A stretch of DNA of 56,213 bases from Punctularia strigosozonata HHB-11173 SS5 (Eukaryota; Basidiomycota; Agaricomycetes; Corticiales; Punctulariaceae): positions 1,011,578 through 1,067,790 of the forward strand of contig NW_006767437.1 in assembly GCF_000264995.1 (NCBI RefSeq). The letters run 5' to 3'. Numbering within the stretch: the first letter of the stretch is position 1; every line of letters begins with the position of its first letter. Below the pieces are notes generated by a model, which did no database searches, was not told the origin of the DNA, and saw nothing but the letters and a program-made list of their open reading frames with translations. Of this stretch, positions 32,575 to 44,400 are shown in pieces. A program made the position numbers and the translations under genes.

Positions 32575-35359
32575 CTAGTGAGCACCCGAGATGATATTCT
32601 GCCACGACCGCCAAGCCTCAGGACCCCACTCGTCCGCAAGCTTGCCCACGAGGGTGTTCTTCGCCTTGGTCGAGAGGAAGGCCTTGTTCGTGCAAATCAG
32701 CATGCTGTTCCTACAACGTGACAGCATCACATTCGTCCTCCTGTGACATCGACGACATGAGTAATTGTGCTCCTGCGTTGATGAAAAACCAAATACCAAC
32801 CTCATGTTGGACAAAAACCCGACTTTATCCGTCCGAACGAGCGAGATGAGGATAACCTCCTCCTCGTTGCCTTGGAAGGAGTCGACGTTGAAGACTTTGT
32901 CCTCCCAGGGCAAGTTGTTGCTCTTGATCGCACTCTCTAGTTTGGTCCGCTGACCGTCATACGGGGTGATGACGCGGAAGGCGGCATTAAGCCTAGCGAG
33001 TCGGCGAACCAGGTGTACGACGATCTGGACTTCACGAGGGTTCTACGACATCGTTAGGTCGCGAACCGCAGGCGGACACCGAAGAGGTACCACGCACCCA
33101 AAAACTGTTTCCCATCTTCTCCTCGGAACCGTGCGCGACATCGATGAACATGCACGACGTCCGCGCAGTGATGCCGTGAACACTTTTGAGCTTGCCCTTG
33201 TAGACATGCCGAGATATGAATGCGCCAATTGGTACAGGCATGCGGTCTGAAGAAACACACGATCAGAACATGCATGAAGGTGAATCGGGTATACGAACAT
33301 TGTGTATCGAGGAAAACGGCATGCTGTCGTATATGCGGAACCTCGAATATACTCTTCAGGCCATCGACCTGCTCCGCTCCGTAAGGTGGCACTAATAGAT
33401 ATACGTGAGTGTACGTCTTTGGGGTAGGTCCCAAGGCTTACGTTGCTCGTCGTCCCCGATGAAGACGATCTTGGTCAAATTCGACGCATACCTCTGCATG
33501 AGAGGTACATAATCGCCGATTTCGATTTGACTAGCTTCGTCGACGATGACCTGGTCGATTCAACATCAGCGCCCATGTTCTGATACAGAAGGAAGTCTCA
33601 ACATACCGTAGAAACCGGGACCAACCGGGTGAGGCCCACCTTCTGGAGTCGAGGATGGGTGATCATACTGAGAGTGCAGAGGATGACACGAGAATCCAAG
33701 ATCTGACGCTCGACGCCAACTATCCCGTCTGCGAGCGCATCTGCGCGGATCACGTTCCTCTCTATCTTCTCATAAAGGTGCTCGTGCCTGCACACCGAAC
33801 GTAAGGGATCTTACAGGTAGAAAGGCGCAAATCAGCTCACCAGTCGAAATGGAAATCCTTCGACACGATCAACTTGAAGTCCTCAAAGCCGCAGTCTGCG
33901 AGCTTCTCCGCGATGTTCTTGACAGCGACGTTCGATTGCGCCACCAGCCAGACAGTCTTCAGGGGATCCTGACAGACGGTGATCGTCGTGACGATGGCGG
34001 CGATAACCGTCGTCTTGCCACTGCCCGGCGGACCTTGGATTGTGGTGATCATCTCGGAGGGATCGAGAGCACGCTCGACGGCTCTGATCTGCGCATCGTT
34101 CAACTCCCTCTGAGGGAAATAGACTGGACAAGTAACGGAGCTCGCCGGTGCGACTTGGTTATGCGCCGGACGCCAGATGGCAGCGATGAAAGGAAGCTGG
34201 AAAAAGGATATGGTGCCTTGCAGCGCCATCCGGACTATTTGCGCTCTTTGCGCTTCCGCGGAGGTAGGGTCTTCCTTGCCTATAGTGTATACGGCCTTGA
34301 CAGTGGAGACGCTCGCGGCGCCCGAGAGGCCGACCTGCGCAGCTCGTCCGCTCGTCCTGACAGCTCTCCCAGCCACCGATGACTTCTTGCCAGCGACAAC
34401 TGTCTCCACCACGATTGACTGAGGGGTGTCAGATGGGGTTGCCTGAAGACTCTAAGCAGTTCAAAACATACTTGTGTAGCTGACGTCCTTATCTTCGTGC
34501 TGAAGCGCTCGCAACTAAGATGAAGCTTTCCATCCTGGTTCACGAACTCCTTCGCAACATCGTTCTTGACCTTCGTCGGCTTGAGCGCATAGAGGAGGTC
34601 GGCATCGCGTCTTAGTTTGCAAAGCACGAGCAAGTCCTGTGGAACGACTATCAACACGGTGGCAGTCGAATCGAATCTATGAAGCCCCACCTGGTCATCG
34701 ATAACCGATGTATCGATTACCGGGATGTTGACAACCCTCGACGCCTGTTCGGGTCGTCTGCCGGCATACAGAGATGCCCATGCACGCAGAGCCAAGTCCA
34801 TGTGAGGAGTCTTAGAAGTTCCATCACAGAAAATCCGCTTGACTATGTCCTTGTTCAGGACTTGTTCGCCGCCAAGGACGGACATGATCGACCCCAGAGA
34901 GCCCCGAATGTTTTTATTGCCAGACCCCGAGACGGACTCGAGGTCCACCCCGCCGGTTATGCGCAAACGATGGTCCATAAATAGGGACGTCGCGATCCGA
35001 TCCATGTCGAAGCCAACCTGGCGCCAGTCCTCCCAAGAGAGAACCTCCTGCAACGCCCCGAGGCCGCTGACTGACCTGACCTGCACATTCTTGTCCTTGC
35101 CCTTGCCCTTCGCTTTCGCCTTGCCGCCCGCCTCCAAGCTCACGACGAACACATGGGTGGCGCAAGCGATGGCAAGGCTCGTGAGACGGCATTGGGTTCC
35201 GTACTCAGCGGCCACACCAACTAGGTTGTCGTGCTGATTCAGGAAGAGAGGGTCGAAGGTGTGATCGCTGAGTTCGGAGAGCTTTAAGACCGAGGTTTGT
35301 ACGGGTGGAAACTGGCCCTTGTAGATAGATTGAGTGAAACTGGTCGTCGTCAAGCTCAT
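32575..35359 (-). CDS. Exonuclease-like domain fused to UPF1-like SF1 helicase, paralogue 2
   Basis: Start ATG 35359 (MSLTTTSFTQSIYKGQF); no ATG lies upstream in frame. Same layout as paralogue 1. The exonuclease-like part has LVGVAAEYGTQCRLTSLAI, a longer basic insert (GGKAKAKGKGKDKN), WRQVGFDMDRIATSLF, ITGGVDLESVSGS and PHMDLALRAWASLYA. Again the first catalytic Asp is Ala. The linker reads LLVLCKLRRDADLLYAL. Helicase motifs: I QGPPGSGKTTVIAAI (about 34005-34040), Ia WLVAQSNVAVKNIAEKL, II VVDEASQIEIGDY (about 33515-33550), III FIGDDEQ, V VFNVDSFQGNEEEVILIS (about 32855-32910) and VI RRTNVMLSRCRNSML. It ends GPEAWRSWQNIISGAH. All helicase motifs are complete, so both copies are likely active ATPases. 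Head-to-tail order and a shared leader show tandem duplication. Confidence 0.82.
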
Positions 35360-36026
35360 GGTCAGAGCGAAGAACGGAGGGAGGGATATGCGCAAAAACG
35401 CGCTTACTCGGAGTCCGGTCCTTTAAGTATGGAAGGCTCGAGTAGTTCTTTCCCAGCACCGTACCGGCGTGGCCAGGTGGATACAATCAAGCTATATAGT
35501 ATAGCGCCCATAGATAAGAACGCCGCAGGGGAAATGGGACTGCATTTTGAGGCGGTGCGCCGGGATCTCTGAGCAAGCAAGCGTCAGACGCGCTCACGGG
35601 TCCACGTTGTATGGCCGCGACGAGGCATCGATCGTACCTTTCGTGCCTTCTGCCATAGTCCGGACAATGCATCAATGGCAAAAGTGCCCATGAATGTCCA
35701 CTTTCATTATAGCCGGAGTGCAACGTGTGTGCGGGCTCTAGATCATCCGGACACAACGATGCTGGGTGCCGTCCTTCATGAAAGCGCAGACGCGTTTCCT
35801 CGTGTCCAAAGAACGACAGAAGAACGAGATGGGCGCCAAAAGCCTGAGCTGTATGTTGGTCGGAGTCACGGAGTTGAGGCTGCGTCGCCGCCGCGCGCAA
35901 GCGAGTCCCGCCGCCGGACAACGAGGTCCGACACTCCGCGGAGGTCTGGTCCCGTGACTCGAAATCATCTTCGTCCGTGACGCAGCCTCGCCGAGCGTTG
36001 CTCGCATTATCCACTCGACTATACCC
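35360..36026. other. Divergent intergenic region (helicase 2 / TIM14)
   Basis: Promoter of helicase paralogue 2 (CTATATAG near 35502) and of the TIM14 gene. Overlapping frames on both strands near 35490-36010 are open but show no recognisable protein. A short + frame from 35778 (MKAQTRFLVSKERQKNEMGA) with a GTATGT donor at about 35851 could be a small gene or leader exon; I cannot support it. Confidence 0.45.
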
Positions 36027-36407
36027 ATGGCTACCGCAGTTGTCGTTGGACTCGGAGCTATCGCTGCTGGCCTCGTCGGGCGCCAGTTGGTTAAATCTGG
36101 TGCGATTGGGGGCAAGAGGGCCGCCGAGGAATGGGTGAAGGGCGGCTTCAAGGCGAAGATGGACCGGAAGGAGGCCATCGCCATCCTCGGGCTGAAGTAC
36201 GTCAAATGGACTCCGCCAAAGCTATAGCTGCTATAGAGTCTCATGCTTCTCCTCAGAGATAACCCTACGCTCAAGACCAAGCTGAAGGATGCGCACCGAC
36301 AGATCATGCTGGCAAACCACCCTGATCGAGGCGGCTCGCCCTACCTCGCCAGCAAGATCAACGAAGCTAAGGACTTACTAGAGAAGACGGATGGACGACT
36401 ACGATGA
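36027..36407 (+). CDS. TIM14: TIM14/PAM18, J protein of the mitochondrial import motor
   Basis: Pam18/Tim14 sits in the inner membrane and stimulates mtHsp70 during protein import. Two exons. Exon 1 reads [20 protein letters not shown], a single N-terminal membrane helix, then [27 protein letters not shown] donor (36199 region) joins across about 60 bases to [18 protein letters not shown] and [20 protein letters not shown]. The HPD motif is intact. The stop is at 36407. About 110 residues, the normal size for this family. The next in-frame reading without splicing would end too early, which supports the intron. Confidence 0.93.
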
Positions 36408-37309
36408 TGAATAGTTATTGCTGTCACTTCGGTGTTTTAGACTCTGTGAGTATATGCGTCTTTACCAGCGCGACTTGAGCTCATGGCAGCGCACAGCACC
36501 ACTCCACCACTGCACTACATTATGTATCAGTAATCTGATATTCGCATCAGCCTCAATCCGCAGACAATCAGTTGTATTGGCACTGCATGTGTATCAGCCT
36601 CTCACCACATCGGATCCTGCATTTCTGCGGCGTGCTGCACTAATAGCGCATCCTCGACATGTTCCAGCGAACCTTGCAAACGGCCTCTCCAGGAACCAGG
36701 GCTTCCCAGCAAGGATCACTCCCAAGACCGACTTGCTTGTCAATACCCCTTTCGTGATCGGCCTCCCGACGTCCTACGCTGAAAGCGTCAAAAAGCTAGT
36801 AGTACATCACAGGAAGGCTTTGCCCCGCGACGACTGCAGCATATTCTCGTTGATAACTTGCATGTCCAACAGGCTTGCCGTAATTGTATGACAACACGAT
36901 TATGTACATGAGATGGTATCGTGGCCAGTGGGACAGCCCCTTTGCTCTGCTCGGAAGTGATACACACACAACCTTCTCCACGTTGACTTTGCCCGCTCTC
37001 ACGTATTCAGATCCGTCCTTGATACCGTATAAATATCTTAGCCACAGTTTCACCGGATTGGTCTTGAGAAGACTTTAGACGAGCTGATGCGCACCGTCTC
37101 TGCGCGAGCAAAGCAGAAACATATGGGATGCTGTCGATGCCGCTCACCGGCCCGGTGGTCTTGAGTATCCATCCTGCGAGAGGAACACGATTTTCCAGGT
37201 CTTCGCCGGTGGACGTGAAAATCAAGAGATCTGAAGTAGGTTTAACAGACAGCTAGGGCGGTACCTGTGTGTCTATTCATATAGAGGTGTTTCAGAATAT
37301 CATATCGTT
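36408..37309. other. Intergenic, no gene seen
   Basis: Frames on both strands, including a 157-codon + frame at 36418, have random composition. No motif, splice pattern or repeat stands out. It precedes the first acetate kinase fragment. Confidence 0.5.
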
Positions 37310-37745
37310 TGGAATAGGGAGGAGGAGACGTAAAAAATACGCGAGGTCGGCGAGCATCTCCATGCGATGGTAGGTCTTGGAGGAGATGGTGATAGGCTGT
37401 GAGTAGTCGCCGCCAGGCAGGACGCAGTGGCAGACCTGCTCAATATTGATGACCCTTGATCCTGGTGTCAGTCTCCAAATGGGCCGTGAAGAGAAGGCGG
37501 AGGGGTGGTCTCCGATAAAGTTTTCCTGCTCCTTCTTGACATCTTGGCTGGAGTCGGGGGGGTGGGGGGGGGGGTGAGGCATCTGTGTGTTCGAGGGGAT
37601 GCGTGTTGGCCGAGAAAGAAGTTTGTCAATAGATGACTCAATGAGAAGGTCCATGACGAGGGTTCGAATCCGAGGAAGGCCTGAAGGTTTGAAGAGAAAG
37701 ATCTTGAGCGAGGATGAATCGGTGTTAACAGATGATCAAGCCTTG
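37310..37745 (-). pseudogene. Acetate kinase fragment A (first exon only)
   Basis: The minus strand matches exon 1 of the intact acetate kinase at 53260-54798: LLIESSIDKLLSRPTR, DSSQDVKKEQENFIGDHPSA, QVCHCVLPGGDYSQPITISS and KTYHRMEMLADLA, compared with LLLESSIDDLSSPPAR, DSSQDVKKEQKDDIKDHASA, QVCHRVVHGGDYSEPVTISS and ETYHHIEKLTDLA. The ATG and LSINAGSSSLK start are not intact, and a G-rich expansion (about 37556-37577) disrupts the middle. No later exon follows. The 5' flank to about 38040 is also alike (GAGGAGCGCGTCGAC and AATAAACC words), so the copy arose by DNA duplication, not from an mRNA. Confidence 0.8.
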
Positions 37746-38214
37746 TCGTTAGCCAAGTGTGGTCGCCAACAAAGTAGATATCGTGAAGCCAGGGCTGCCG
37801 CCGACTTGATAGGCTATTATATCCTGTTGGAAGCGTGGAGCGCTGGTCGTCGGCCTCTGCGGCCCACGGAGGAGCGCGTCGACATTGGCCCTGTGTCGCA
37901 GAATAAACCCAGACCGTCGCGTGTGATTGAGACCCCGAGTAACGCGTTCCGTCAGGGACGGAGTGCAGGGCGGCTTGTATCGATAACGATGCGAGTAAGA
38001 AAAGATAATGATGCTCGTCGAAGGATCGGACGATGTGTTCGGGAGCAAAGCAGCAGAGGTTGACGGTAGCCGTAGTAGGGTCTGAGCAGTCCAAGCATGT
38101 ATGTAAGCGTCTGTTATCAAACGTCTCTCGCCGCTTGCGCGTTGTGCTCGTCCCCTTCGCGCATCTCGACCCACGCAGATTGCGCGCACTCACCCCGCCG
38201 TCGCATGTCGTCCC

Positions 38215-40431
38215 GACGAACATCCATCGACTTACCCAGCATCGAAGAGGGACGAGAACCTCGAGCTCGAGCTCGAGGGCAACCTGGGCGGCCGCACGTG
38301 AGACGAAAGATCACGGTCGCAAAGCTGGTCGCTGAGCCATTCATCGTAGGTCGTATCACAAGACAACCGTCCATCCTCGAGCCAGCCAAGGGGTGCTCAC
38401 AACGACTATGCCAAGCCTGCAGTCGATGAACCCCGACCTGAGGCTCACAATATTGCTGGCGACGCAGCGGTCACTCCCGAAGAGCCGCCCTTCGCACGCG
38501 ACCGAAGGGCGAAGGTAAATCCGATATTTGTAGATAAACCCGCAAGTTTACTAAGAGAAACATGCTGATAGTCCACACGAGACGAACTGGGGACATCCAA
38601 CGTCAGAGGCTGGGACTACGTGTACAGGCGGCTGCAGATATATGATCAGGAGATGATTAAGGGCTACTCTGAGGATATTGATAATCTCCGATGCGCCTGG
38701 ACCTCGCGTGCGCACCCGTTCTGCTATTGAGAAGTGGGATCTATCTTTACATGAAACCCCGGTCCAGCACCTGCTTGGGTACTGGATAGCCATCTCCGAG
38801 CTGCTCGGGATGCCATGTGTTGGATTTACTCGTATCCCGGCGCTCGACGTACTCGGCTGCAAATGCATCTACGACAATGACCAGGGAATCTTCCGAATCC
38901 CTTACGATGAACTTCTGCGTGTGCCTTCGATTCCCTGACATCCTTCAACGACACACAGATCTCACAGATCTTCGAGCTACTCAAGCTCGGTCTCAATATG
39001 CTTCCACGCTATTCGAGCAGTGATGTGGAAGATTCACGCGGCATCCGCATCAACTCGCTGATCATGATGTCCTTTATCGCGACACAGAATTATCGACTCC
39101 ATCCCCCCTGCGTCAATCTTTTGCTCAAACACCTTGCAAACTCCGACGAGTCGTCCCTGACAGCCATCGTTAATCGGAAGATTTCTGCTATAATCCATGC
39201 CTTTCGAGATGAAGTGTTTTTTATTCACCCGGATGTGCATGGCATACCTTTCCTGTGACGATGCAAGGCTGAATGGATGTTTGCAGAGTCGAAAGACATG
39301 GCCGACATGCTTGAGCTCGCATGTTCATGCTACGACCGTACCACGTTTCGGTCCCGTCAAGCCCATCGTCATCGCTTCTGGACCGCGGTGTCGTGCGTCA
39401 CCAATGCGATCGCAGACCACTGGGACGTGCGAGAGCGCTCGACGGATTCCTTCCAACGCTGGCGCACAGCTATGAGTGCGTTTGGTGAACGCCTGGTAGA
39501 CGCACTATCACTCTGGATTGAGCTTGGCGACGGAGCACATATCGCTGAAGGAGATTGGGAGTATCGTCTTGTCACATTTCTGGGATACCATCGGAATACC
39601 GCCCCCGATTATTCGAGAAACGTCGCAAAGTTCATATTGGAGGTTCATCGGCGAGGCTCTTTTCCGGATGAATCGTGGATGAGGGCATTCATCGACTTGA
39701 AAGGTTGGTGGGATGCGAGATGGGTCAATGCAAACGATGTGTACGAGTACTTCGGGGTTAATACAACACCGGGCAGCGGAGGGGTCGTCCGAGTCGGTCC
39801 TTCTTTGGATGCACGTACAGACACCCTCCCAGCGTTGCTACATCCACATTCCGTTCGCGAAGGGAGATCATTGCCACAGCTCAGTTCGAAATCCAACCAT
39901 TCAACCGTCTGGTACGACGATGGTGGTGATGGCACGCAATCTGAGCGTAGGGCCTCCGCGTCGAACGCACTCTCGACTTCCGGGACCCTACAGGCGCAGC
40001 GGACCGACTCTCACTCGAATGCAGAGCCCAGAGGTGGACAGGAGAGCGTCACTGATCACGATTTGCTTCCTCGTGACGAGCAGATTCACCTCGAGGGCCT
40101 GAAAGTCAGCACCATACGAAGCACTTCATCAAATGTTGTGGAGGAAGAGATCAACGGAATGGAGGGCGGCCAGGAGCGTGCGAGCGAGCTGGAATCCCCT
40201 ACCTCGGCCGGACAGAATGCGGAGGATACGTTGGATAGAACTTTACCCCGCGGCGAAGTACCGTCGTTGAGTCAAAATAGACTGGTGCCTCGTGTCGGAA
40301 GCCAGCACAGCGATGGAGGGCAGGCGGATGCCACCAACAATGTTCTCATACGAGCAGACGTTGAGCACGACAATCTCACTGAGAATATCGGAGACGACGC
40401 CAAGTCGTCACTTGCGGCGGAGGAGGGATGA
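38215..40431 (+). pseudogene. DUF6535 gene copy with its membrane domain deleted
   Basis: Paralogue of the intact gene at 49709. Exon 1 reads MSSRRTSIDLPSIEEGREP and ends GRPH at a GTGAGA donor, as in the intact copy. A later exon gives GWDYVYRRLQIYDQEMIKGY and SEDIDNL. It then jumps straight to DAPGPRVRTRSAIEKW, although in the intact gene about 930 bases with the whole DUF6535 helical region lie between. The rest follows the intact gene: YWIAISELLGMPCVG, then SKDMADMLELACSCYDRTTF and a Ser-rich tail to 40431. Another frame break lies near 38935-39290. It may still make a soluble C-terminal protein from 39277, but the family domain is gone. Confidence 0.78.
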
Positions 40432-41461
40432 TGCTTCTTGGGACGGAACATTTGTGCAGATACTTATGGTGACCGGAAAATTCGAGGTAAATATAAACCA
40501 CATATTCTTCTGGAAGGCGGCAGGCGCCTGGCGACGCACGACTTTTCAAGGGTAGCGTATGTGCTACACAGAACTCGGAGCCTGTATTCTTCCCGTCCTC
40601 GTGAAGATCCGAGGACGTACATACGTGCTCGTCTTCGCAGTAAAGGAGCTGTCTTCAATGTGAAAGCTTATCGAATTCGGTAACTCTTTATTGGTGTCGC
40701 ATAATATTTACACGATCTTTATCTAATTCATCGAAAATCAAATGGGACGTGGGAACAAAGAGGCTCTGTTAACGTGTCGCGCCCGTACCCACGATCGATG
40801 ATCGCCCTCGACCGACGTTTTTCCTTTCCGGTCCGCTTTGCATCCGTTTACGTGCAATCGATCTGTCGAAGACACCCCCCCTCCCGGTGCATGGCTTAGC
40901 TCCCCCCCTCGAGATCTGTGCAGACCGAGACGCGTCTGGCGGGTGTTACGTTTGCGAGCGTCGTCGCCGGCTTGACCGTCTTCCATGCGCGCCATAATGC
41001 TCCGTCGGCCATTGTTCGAGGGTGTCTGGATTATCAGTCACAGACGGCACAGTACTCTTTGGGATGCGCCTGTCGAACACTCGTTCCTCACAAACTCGCT
41101 CGATCATCCCGTAACTCCGCTGGTTTCCGTCGCAAGCGGTCTTCCACCTCATATCGGTTTCTGGTCACACAGCGATCGTCACAACCAATGGTATCCAACG
41201 GAGGCCCCAATTCCTCATACCGCTTTCTTATCACGCAGCGATCGTGAACATACCAATCGTATCCGACGGAGGCTCAATTCCTTCATGCCGCTTTCTTGTC
41301 ACACAGCGATCGCGACATGGCATTCGTATCCGACGGTCGCTCCAATTCGCGCATTCCAGCCAGTCCAACGCCGGGGCAAACCCCTAGCCTTTGCTCGTAC
41401 TTAAGTCTAACTGTGCCCCGGGCTCTTCTTCACAAATATTCCCCCAACATCAACACACAAA
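40432..41461. other. Upstream region of the NRPS-like gene
   Basis: The first 270 bases are the 3' flank of the DUF6535 copy and resemble the flank after 52892 (words TATCGAATTC, TGGTGTCGC). From about 40750 the DNA is unique and leads to the start at 41462. It holds three 66-68 bp tandem repeats. No gene is supported. Confidence 0.6.
41158..41357 (+). repeat. Three tandem 66-68 bp repeats in the NRPS-like promoter
   Basis: Units at 41158-41223, 41224-41291 and 41292-41357 each begin TTTCTxxTCACxCAGCGATCG and continue with CGTATCCGACGG-like and CAATTC-like words. They sit 105-300 bases before the ATG at 41462. Units differ by several bases. They could be repeated regulator sites. Confidence 0.85.
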
Positions 41462-44400
41462 ATGTCCGTTCCTCTTACCTTCATCCACTCTCTCCCTGCG
41501 CCTCCGTCCGGTATCTCCCTCGGAGACCAACTCGCCGAACTCGTCACCGACGCCGGACGTGTCGAGACATTCCTCGACTGCCTACCGTCCACATCTCAGC
41601 CTGCGCTATGGTATCCCGACCCCCAGCGACCCCCTCTCACACACGCCGACCTCCGCGAGTTCGTCTCGCACTTCGCGCTTCCCGTCTCCGACCCTTCGAA
41701 GCGCCTTGGCCCCAACGACCGCGTGATGATCGCGCTCCCCACCGGGTGCGAGAACGCCGTCGCCCTCATCGCTCTGGCGACATATCACACCTGCGCGCCC
41801 GTTAACGCCAGCTGCACGGCTGCCGAGCTTCGGGAAGACGCAGAACGACTGGGCGTCCGCGCCGTGGTGACCACGCGCGATGCGGCCGAGCGTCTCGAGC
41901 TGCGGGAGCTGCGCGAGCACATCGGGTGCGAAATCATCTTCGTAGAACATCATCTTGGGGGGCCGGTGGGTCTCTTCGATATGGTTGTCGACAACGCGGA
42001 TGGCTCGTTCGGCGTTACGTTACCGCCCTCCAAGCCGCACGGCCTCTACGATCAGTCTCTGGTCCTTCATACCTCTGGAACGAGCGGAAAGAAAAAGGTC
42101 GTCCCGTGAGTCGTTATTTGCATCGTTAACGTCTGTTGTACTGAACGTTTTTCAGTTATGCGCTCCGATCAATCATTATCGGCACGTTGGCCGTCGTCAA
42201 GTCCTGGGACCTGCGCGAGTCGGACGTCAACATGAATATGATGCCTCTTTTCCACGTCGGCGGTATCGTCCGGAATCTCTTCGCGCCTATGATGTCAGGA
42301 GGCAGCGCGATCATCGCCTCCGGGTTCGACGCCAACGCCTTCTGGGAACTTGCGACTGGTCTTGGAGCGACATGGTAAGAGCGTCGTATCTTTGACCTTC
42401 GAAAATTGCTGACGTTGTACAGGTATTACGCGGCGCCCACGATGCATCACGCCATCCTGTCCGCGCAACCTTCCGATATCGTCCCCTCGAAAGACACGCG
42501 GATTCGCATGATCTGCAATGCTGCGGGCGGGCTTCTCCCCGCGCTCGCTATACAGCTCAAGGAAACGTTCAACGGCGCTGTCGTTCTTCCATCATACGGA
42601 ATGACGGGTACGCCAGTTTATTTGTTGTTTTGTAACGTCCTCTAATCCCCGCGTGCAGAATGCATGCCCATCGCGTCCCCGCCAACGACGTACCAGCTCG
42701 ATCGTCCAGGGGTGCTCCGGCATCGCATNNNNNNNNNNNNNNNNNNNNNNNNNNNNNNNNNNNNNNNNNNNNNNNNNNNNNNNNNNNNNNNNNNNNNNNN
42801 NNNNNNNNNNNNNNNNNNNNNNNNNNNNNNNNNNNNNNNNNNNNNNNNNNNNNNNNNNNNNNNNNNNNNNNNNNNNNNNNNNNNNNNNNNNNNNNNNNNN
42901 NNNNNNNNNNNNNNNNNNNNNNNNNNNNNNNNNNNNNNNNNNNNNNNNNNNNNNNNNNNNNNNNNNNNNNNNNNNNNNNNNNNNNNNNNNNNNNNNNNNN
43001 NNNNNNNNNNNNNNNNNNNNNNNNNNNNNNNNNNNNNNNNNNNNNNNNNNNNNNNNNNNNNNNNNNNNNNNNNNNNNGTATTACGCGGCGCCCACGATGC
43101 ATCACGCCATCCTGTCCGCGCAACCTTCCGATATCGTCCCCTCGAAAGACACGCGGATTCGCATGATCTGCAATGCTGCGGGCGGGCTTCTCCCCGCGCT
43201 CGCTATACAGCTCAAGGAAACGTTCAACGGCGCTGTCGTTCTTCCATCATACGGAATGACGGGTACGCCAGTTTATTTGTTGTTTTGTAACGTCCTCTAA
43301 TCCCCGCGTGCAGAATGCATGCCCATCGCGTCCCCGCCAACGACGTACCAGCTCGATCGTCCAGGGTGCTCCGGCATCGCATGTGGACCTTACATGTCCA
43401 TACGTGATCCTTTCAACCTCGAGCGCGAACTTCCGCGAGGTGCATATGGAGCGGTGTGCGTACGCGGCCTCCCAACGTTCGATGGTTACGAGAAGGACAG
43501 GGACGCTCCCCTTGACACTTCGGCGTTCTCTAGCGAGGGTTGGTTCGATGGAGGCGACATGGGCACCATGGACGAGGATGGTTACCTCTTTATCTCGGGT
43601 CGCTCGAAGGAGATCATCAACAAGGGCGGCGAGGTTATCTCACCGTTCGAGATCGAGGAGGCCGTCACCAACGTCGCCAAACACCGCGTCAAGAACACCC
43701 TCGCGTTCTCTGTCGAGCACGAGGTGCTTCAGGAGACCATCGGTCTTGTGGTCGTTCCCGTCCCCGATCATCCTCGTATCGGCCTCGCGGAGCTGCTGGA
43801 TTTGCTCCGCGATACGCTTCATCCGTCCAAGTGGCCCTTCACCATCGTCTACATGGAAGACCTTCCGAAGAACAACGCGGGCAAGCCGTTGCGTATCAAG
43901 CTCGCACCGCGCCTGGGCATCGGGCGCCTGCACGATGGTGTACCTGCCCTGCATCGCCATTTCTCCGCGTCGGTTCCCGACAAGAACTCTCCTCTCACCG
44001 AGCCTATTCCATGCCAGCGAGTGACCGTCGACCTCCAGCTGATCGAACGGGCCGTCAACGAGATCATCGGCGTCGACGAAGTCGCCGTCCGCATCCAATC
44101 CGACCATTTGCTCGAAGCTTTCGTATCCGTCGACCCGGAGTCGGATTTGACTGGCTCCAGCATCAAAATGGTGCTACTCGCTAGTTTGCCCGGATACTGC
44201 ATCCCCGAGCCCCTCTACGTTTTCAAGAAGCCGCTCGCGAAGGCCGATGGCGCGGTGGACTTCGTGGCCATGGAGCAAGAGATCAACTCCCAGAACGCGT
44301 CTGCCATGTCACCCAACGCGCTCCTGATCCGCGATATAGTCGCGGACTTGCTTAGCAAGGACGCGGCTACCATCGCGGGCGATTCCGACTTCTTCCTCAT

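Noticed and set aside
35487-36014. 175-codon minus-strand frame and a + frame MKAQTRFLVSKERQ upstream of TIM14
   Set aside because: Neither matches a family I know. The + frame has a possible donor but no acceptor that extends it.
37556-37577. G-run as a quadruplex regulator
   Set aside because: It sits in a decayed gene fragment, where slippage is the simpler explanation.
37590-37670. GGTTCGAATCC, a perfect tRNA B-box word, with TGGCCGAG upstream
   Set aside because: It lies inside acetate kinase fragment A. The T-arm and acceptor stems do not pair, so it is not a tRNA gene.
41158-41357. Direct repeats as a CRISPR-like array
   Set aside because: Units are contiguous and diverged, with no spacers, in a eukaryotic promoter.
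42421-43387. True exon duplication in the adenylation domain
   Set aside because: Copies are almost identical including the intron and flank a run of N; merging them restores one normal domain.
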